A stretch of DNA of 7,494 nt from HGM12587 sp945786935 (GTDB lineage Bacteria > Bacillota > Clostridia > Lachnospirales > Lachnospiraceae), in NCBI GenBank assembly GCA_945786935.1, contig CALZFY010000097.1, positions 1 to 7,494 of the forward strand, read 5' to 3'. Numbering within the stretch: the stretch's first letter is position 1; each line of letters starts with the position of its first letter. This document shows positions 6,195 to 7,494 of this stretch, in pieces. The notes under the pieces were generated by a model, which was given only the letters and a program-made list of their open reading frames with translations, made no database searches and was not told the origin of the DNA. A program made the position numbers and the translations under genes.

Positions 6195-6516
6195 ATTCCT
6201 TGTTATATTTTGTTCGGTTCCACATATCATGTACACGTTCCCATCCGCCGGTAGCAACCAGATATACTATGAATGCTGCCAAAAATGATGCGAACACATA
6301 ATACCAGACAATAACAATATCAAAATACTGGCAGGCGATAATTACGGCCAGCGGGCAAAGAATCAATGACACCGCCAGAGCAACTGCATTGGTCGGAAGT
6401 TTCACCAAGTACGGCATTTCCTTTATTACCTGCACGATCATGCTTACCGCAAAGGCAAGCACTCCGATCATCATAAGTGCATAAGTTACATACTGCATTA
6501 ATAATTCCATGTTCAT
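6193..6516 (-). CDS. Phage holin, three predicted membrane helices
   Basis: A 107-residue membrane protein directly upstream of the endolysin gene. Hydrophobic segments lie at about 9-30, 43-62 and 66-89. The short N-terminus is followed by a basic/acidic link (IKEMP, 31-35), and the polar C-terminal tail is WERVHDMWNRTKYNKE. This pattern and the MQYVTYALM-type N-terminus match a holin family common in Clostridia prophages; that match is from memory of the family, not a search. It would permeabilise the membrane to release the two hydrolases. ATG 6516-6514 is preceded by AGGGG seven bases upstream, inside the last codons of the upstream gene, and a second ATG at codon 3 gives a possible dual start. 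The gap to the upstream stop is two bases, so translation is probably coupled. Confidence 0.88.
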   Translation of the reverse strand: MNMELLMQYVTYALMMIGVLAFAVSMIVQVIKEMPYLVKLPTNAVALAVSLILCPLAVIIACQYFDIVIVWYYVFASFLAAFIVYLVATGGWERVHDMWNRTKYNKE

Positions 6517-6518
6517 AG

Positions 6519-6821
6519 TTAATCCCCTTTCTTTTTCAGGTGAAGTTCCTGAATCTCTTCATACATCTTTGTTATCATTCCATTACCTCCCAAGCTGTGA
6601 TATGCCTCATACATTTCGACAAAATTCTGATATGCATAGGAAGGTATATCTCCCTGCGCCATGTACCGATCATGGTATTCTATCAGCTGCACACGGAGAA
6701 GAAGCATTGTGCCCTTACTGTTTGCGTCCCGGTCTTTTTTCTGGTTTTTCAGAAGCCATACGATGTATCCGAGTACAACAGGAAGGGCAATTGTGTACGA
6801 CTGAATTAATAATTCTTTCAT
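6519..6821 (-). CDS. Small N-terminally membrane-anchored phage protein, upstream of holin
   Basis: Starting at ATG 6821-6819 gives 100 residues. The ribosome site AAAGGTGG three bases upstream decides this start; a longer reading from TTG 6854 would begin inside a palindrome and lacks a site. One hydrophobic helix (about residues 4-24, with IALPVVLGYIVWLL) is followed by a basic stretch (KNQKKDRD), then an amphipathic soluble part rich in Tyr and Met, ending in a charged tail (HLKKKGD). No enzyme motif is seen. Its position two bases before the holin gene suggests a holin partner, such as an antiholin or second holin, or a small tail-to-lysis linker protein. I do not recognise a named function. 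Small proteins of this layout are common before holins in Clostridia prophages, which is family knowledge rather than a search result. Confidence 0.8.
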   Translation of the reverse strand: MKELLIQSYTIALPVVLGYIVWLLKNQKKDRDANSKGTMLLLRVQLIEYHDRYMAQGDIPSYAYQNFVEMYEAYHSLGGNGMITKMYEEIQELHLKKKGD

Positions 6822-6900
6822 GTTCCACCTTTCCCCGGCATTGCGCCGGCGCAACTTTCTATTGTATAGAATCTGATTACGGTTCCGCTCTGATTTCCAT
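6818..6900 (-). pseudogene. Possible frame-disrupted mini-gene ahead of the lysis cassette
   Basis: Just after the terminator, AAAGGG precedes ATG 6900-6898, which opens only MEIRAEP before a TAA. The neighbouring frame stays open across the same DNA (GTVIRFYTIESCAG...) and stops with a TGA that overlaps the ATG of the next gene as ATGA, the usual coupling pattern. A single indel would join the good start to the good end and give a peptide of about 26-27 residues. Without a homologue this remains a guess; it may also be plain non-coding leader. Confidence 0.25.
6841..6854. repeat. Perfect 14-bp palindrome upstream of the lysis genes
   Basis: TTGCGCCGGCGCAA is fully self-complementary, GC-rich in a locally AT-rich stretch, and lies 20 bases upstream of the ATG at 6821. 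It could be a protein-binding site. It has no loop, so a stable RNA hairpin would have to open the centre. Confidence 0.35.
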
Positions 6901-6925
6901 AACTATCATCCCTTTCTACAAAAAA

Positions 6926-6951
6926 AGCACCGACCATCTCTGATCGGCGCT
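6926..6951 (-). terminator. Rho-independent terminator after the SGNH-like gene
   Basis: The minus-strand RNA forms a 10-bp stem (AGCGCCGAUC with GGUCGGUGCU) closing a 6-base loop, followed by seven U residues (6926-6920). Two pairs are G-U wobbles that would be A-C mismatches on the other strand, so the orientation is clear. It ends transcription 55 bases after the stop at 7006 and separates that gene from the lysis cassette, which must then rely on read-through, antitermination or its own promoter. Confidence 0.9.
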
Positions 6952-7005
6952 TAGGCTCTTAAAATATTCTGTTTTAATTAGTGAACTAAAGTCTGCTTTA
7001 TCTAA

Positions 7006-7440
7006 CTAGTATACAGTTTGATAGTCATCGTATAGTGCTTTATACACCTGTCTGAAAATAAGAGTGTGCCCGTCATCATTAGGATGTAAACAAACACCTT
7101 CCTTATCTGTTTCGACTGTATACTGTGGACTGTTTACCGCATTTATTCCACATTTGCTAATTGGAATAACAGTAACCCCAAAGGCATCCGCTACGTCATG
7201 TAAAGCGATAGACATTTTCATTACCGAGTTGGATGCATTTGTGTTGCCGGTCCTTGTAGGATTGTATTTGTTATTTCTTTGATAGTTATAGCAATCCATT
7301 ACATAGATTTTAGCATTAGGATATTTCCCTTGTATGCGATAAAAAGTTGAAGCCATTGCAGATAAGAAGTTACTGTTTAATATATTTTCGTACAATGCGT
7401 ATGTTTCAGCATCACTCAAATCGTCTGTATAACTCGGCAA
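7006..7440 (-). pseudogene. C-terminal half of an SGNH/GDSL-like hydrolase, probably broken
   Basis: The 144-residue reading from TTG 7440 looks like the back half of an SGNH hydrolase: a helix and strand with KYPNAKIYVMDCYNY (39-53), a middle helix, an ADAFGVTVIPIS strand (84-95), and the end block CLHPNDDGHTLI (117-128) with the expected catalytic His119. The Asp normally three residues before that His is missing (Val116 here). The N-terminal half with the nucleophile Ser block is absent. Upstream, the frame closes with TAA at 7492-7494, and no ATG or ribosome site is seen. This suggests a truncated or frameshifted gene whose front lies beyond the right edge in another frame. In prophages such proteins are often tail or receptor-associated esterases. 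Function is inferred from fold features only. Confidence 0.55.
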
Positions 7441-7494
7441 GAGGGCGTAAAAAATTCTGTGTCTATGGAAACTGAACTTTTTTGATAAGAATTA

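Noticed and set aside
6519..6854. Longer 111-residue form of the small membrane protein starting at TTG 6854
   Set aside because: The extra residues are basic and unlike the family, the TTG sits in the palindrome without a ribosome site, and ATG 6821 has a good one.
1..7494. CRISPR arrays, tRNA or rRNA genes, insertion sequences
   Set aside because: No regularly spaced repeats, cloverleaf-like segments, rRNA-like stretches or transposase features were seen on either strand.

Overview
All well-supported genes in this window lie on the minus strand, so the biological order runs from the right end to the left. The window joins two unrelated blocks: the lysis end of a prophage (about 7494 to 4470) and the first genes of a host type IV pilus operon (4304 to 1). 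Purine-rich AGGAGG-type ribosome sites, the style of the phage lysis proteins and a pilB-pilT-pilC-pilin order suggest a gut-type Clostridia (Firmicutes), probably Lachnospiraceae. That assignment is inference from protein character; no rRNA or other marker gene is present.

Prophage block. At 7440-7006 is the C-terminal half of an SGNH/GDSL-like esterase with no usable start, probably a broken gene. A strong terminator follows at 6926-6951. Then comes a compact lysis cassette with almost no spacing: a small membrane-anchored protein (6821-6519), a three-helix holin (6516-6193), a GH25 lysozyme with two peptidoglycan-binding repeats (6155-5145) and a zinc M15 peptidase (5135-4698). The holin would open the membrane, and the two enzymes would cut the glycan strand and the peptide stem. 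A frame-disrupted mini-gene may sit just upstream of the small membrane protein.

Junction. The 4216-4697 stretch has no intact gene. It holds AT-rich DNA with three ACAAGT copies, a possible minus-strand promoter at 4544-4572, a short coding-like tail ending in ...EAADAGKF-stop (4466-4419), a strong terminator (4364-4392) and a near-consensus promoter for the pilus operon (4304-4276). The tail plus terminator looks like the displaced 3' end of a host gene, as left when a prophage integrates at the end of a gene. I therefore place the prophage attachment site near 4419-4475.

Pilus block. pilB (extension ATPase with a c-di-GMP-binding MshEN signature), pilT (retraction ATPase), pilC (inner-membrane platform) and the start of a type IV pilin gene run to the left edge as one operon. 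PilB would power pilin assembly through PilC, PilT would retract the fibre, and c-di-GMP would gate PilB. pilC seems to start with a rare CTG codon, and a hairpin separates pilC from the pilin gene.
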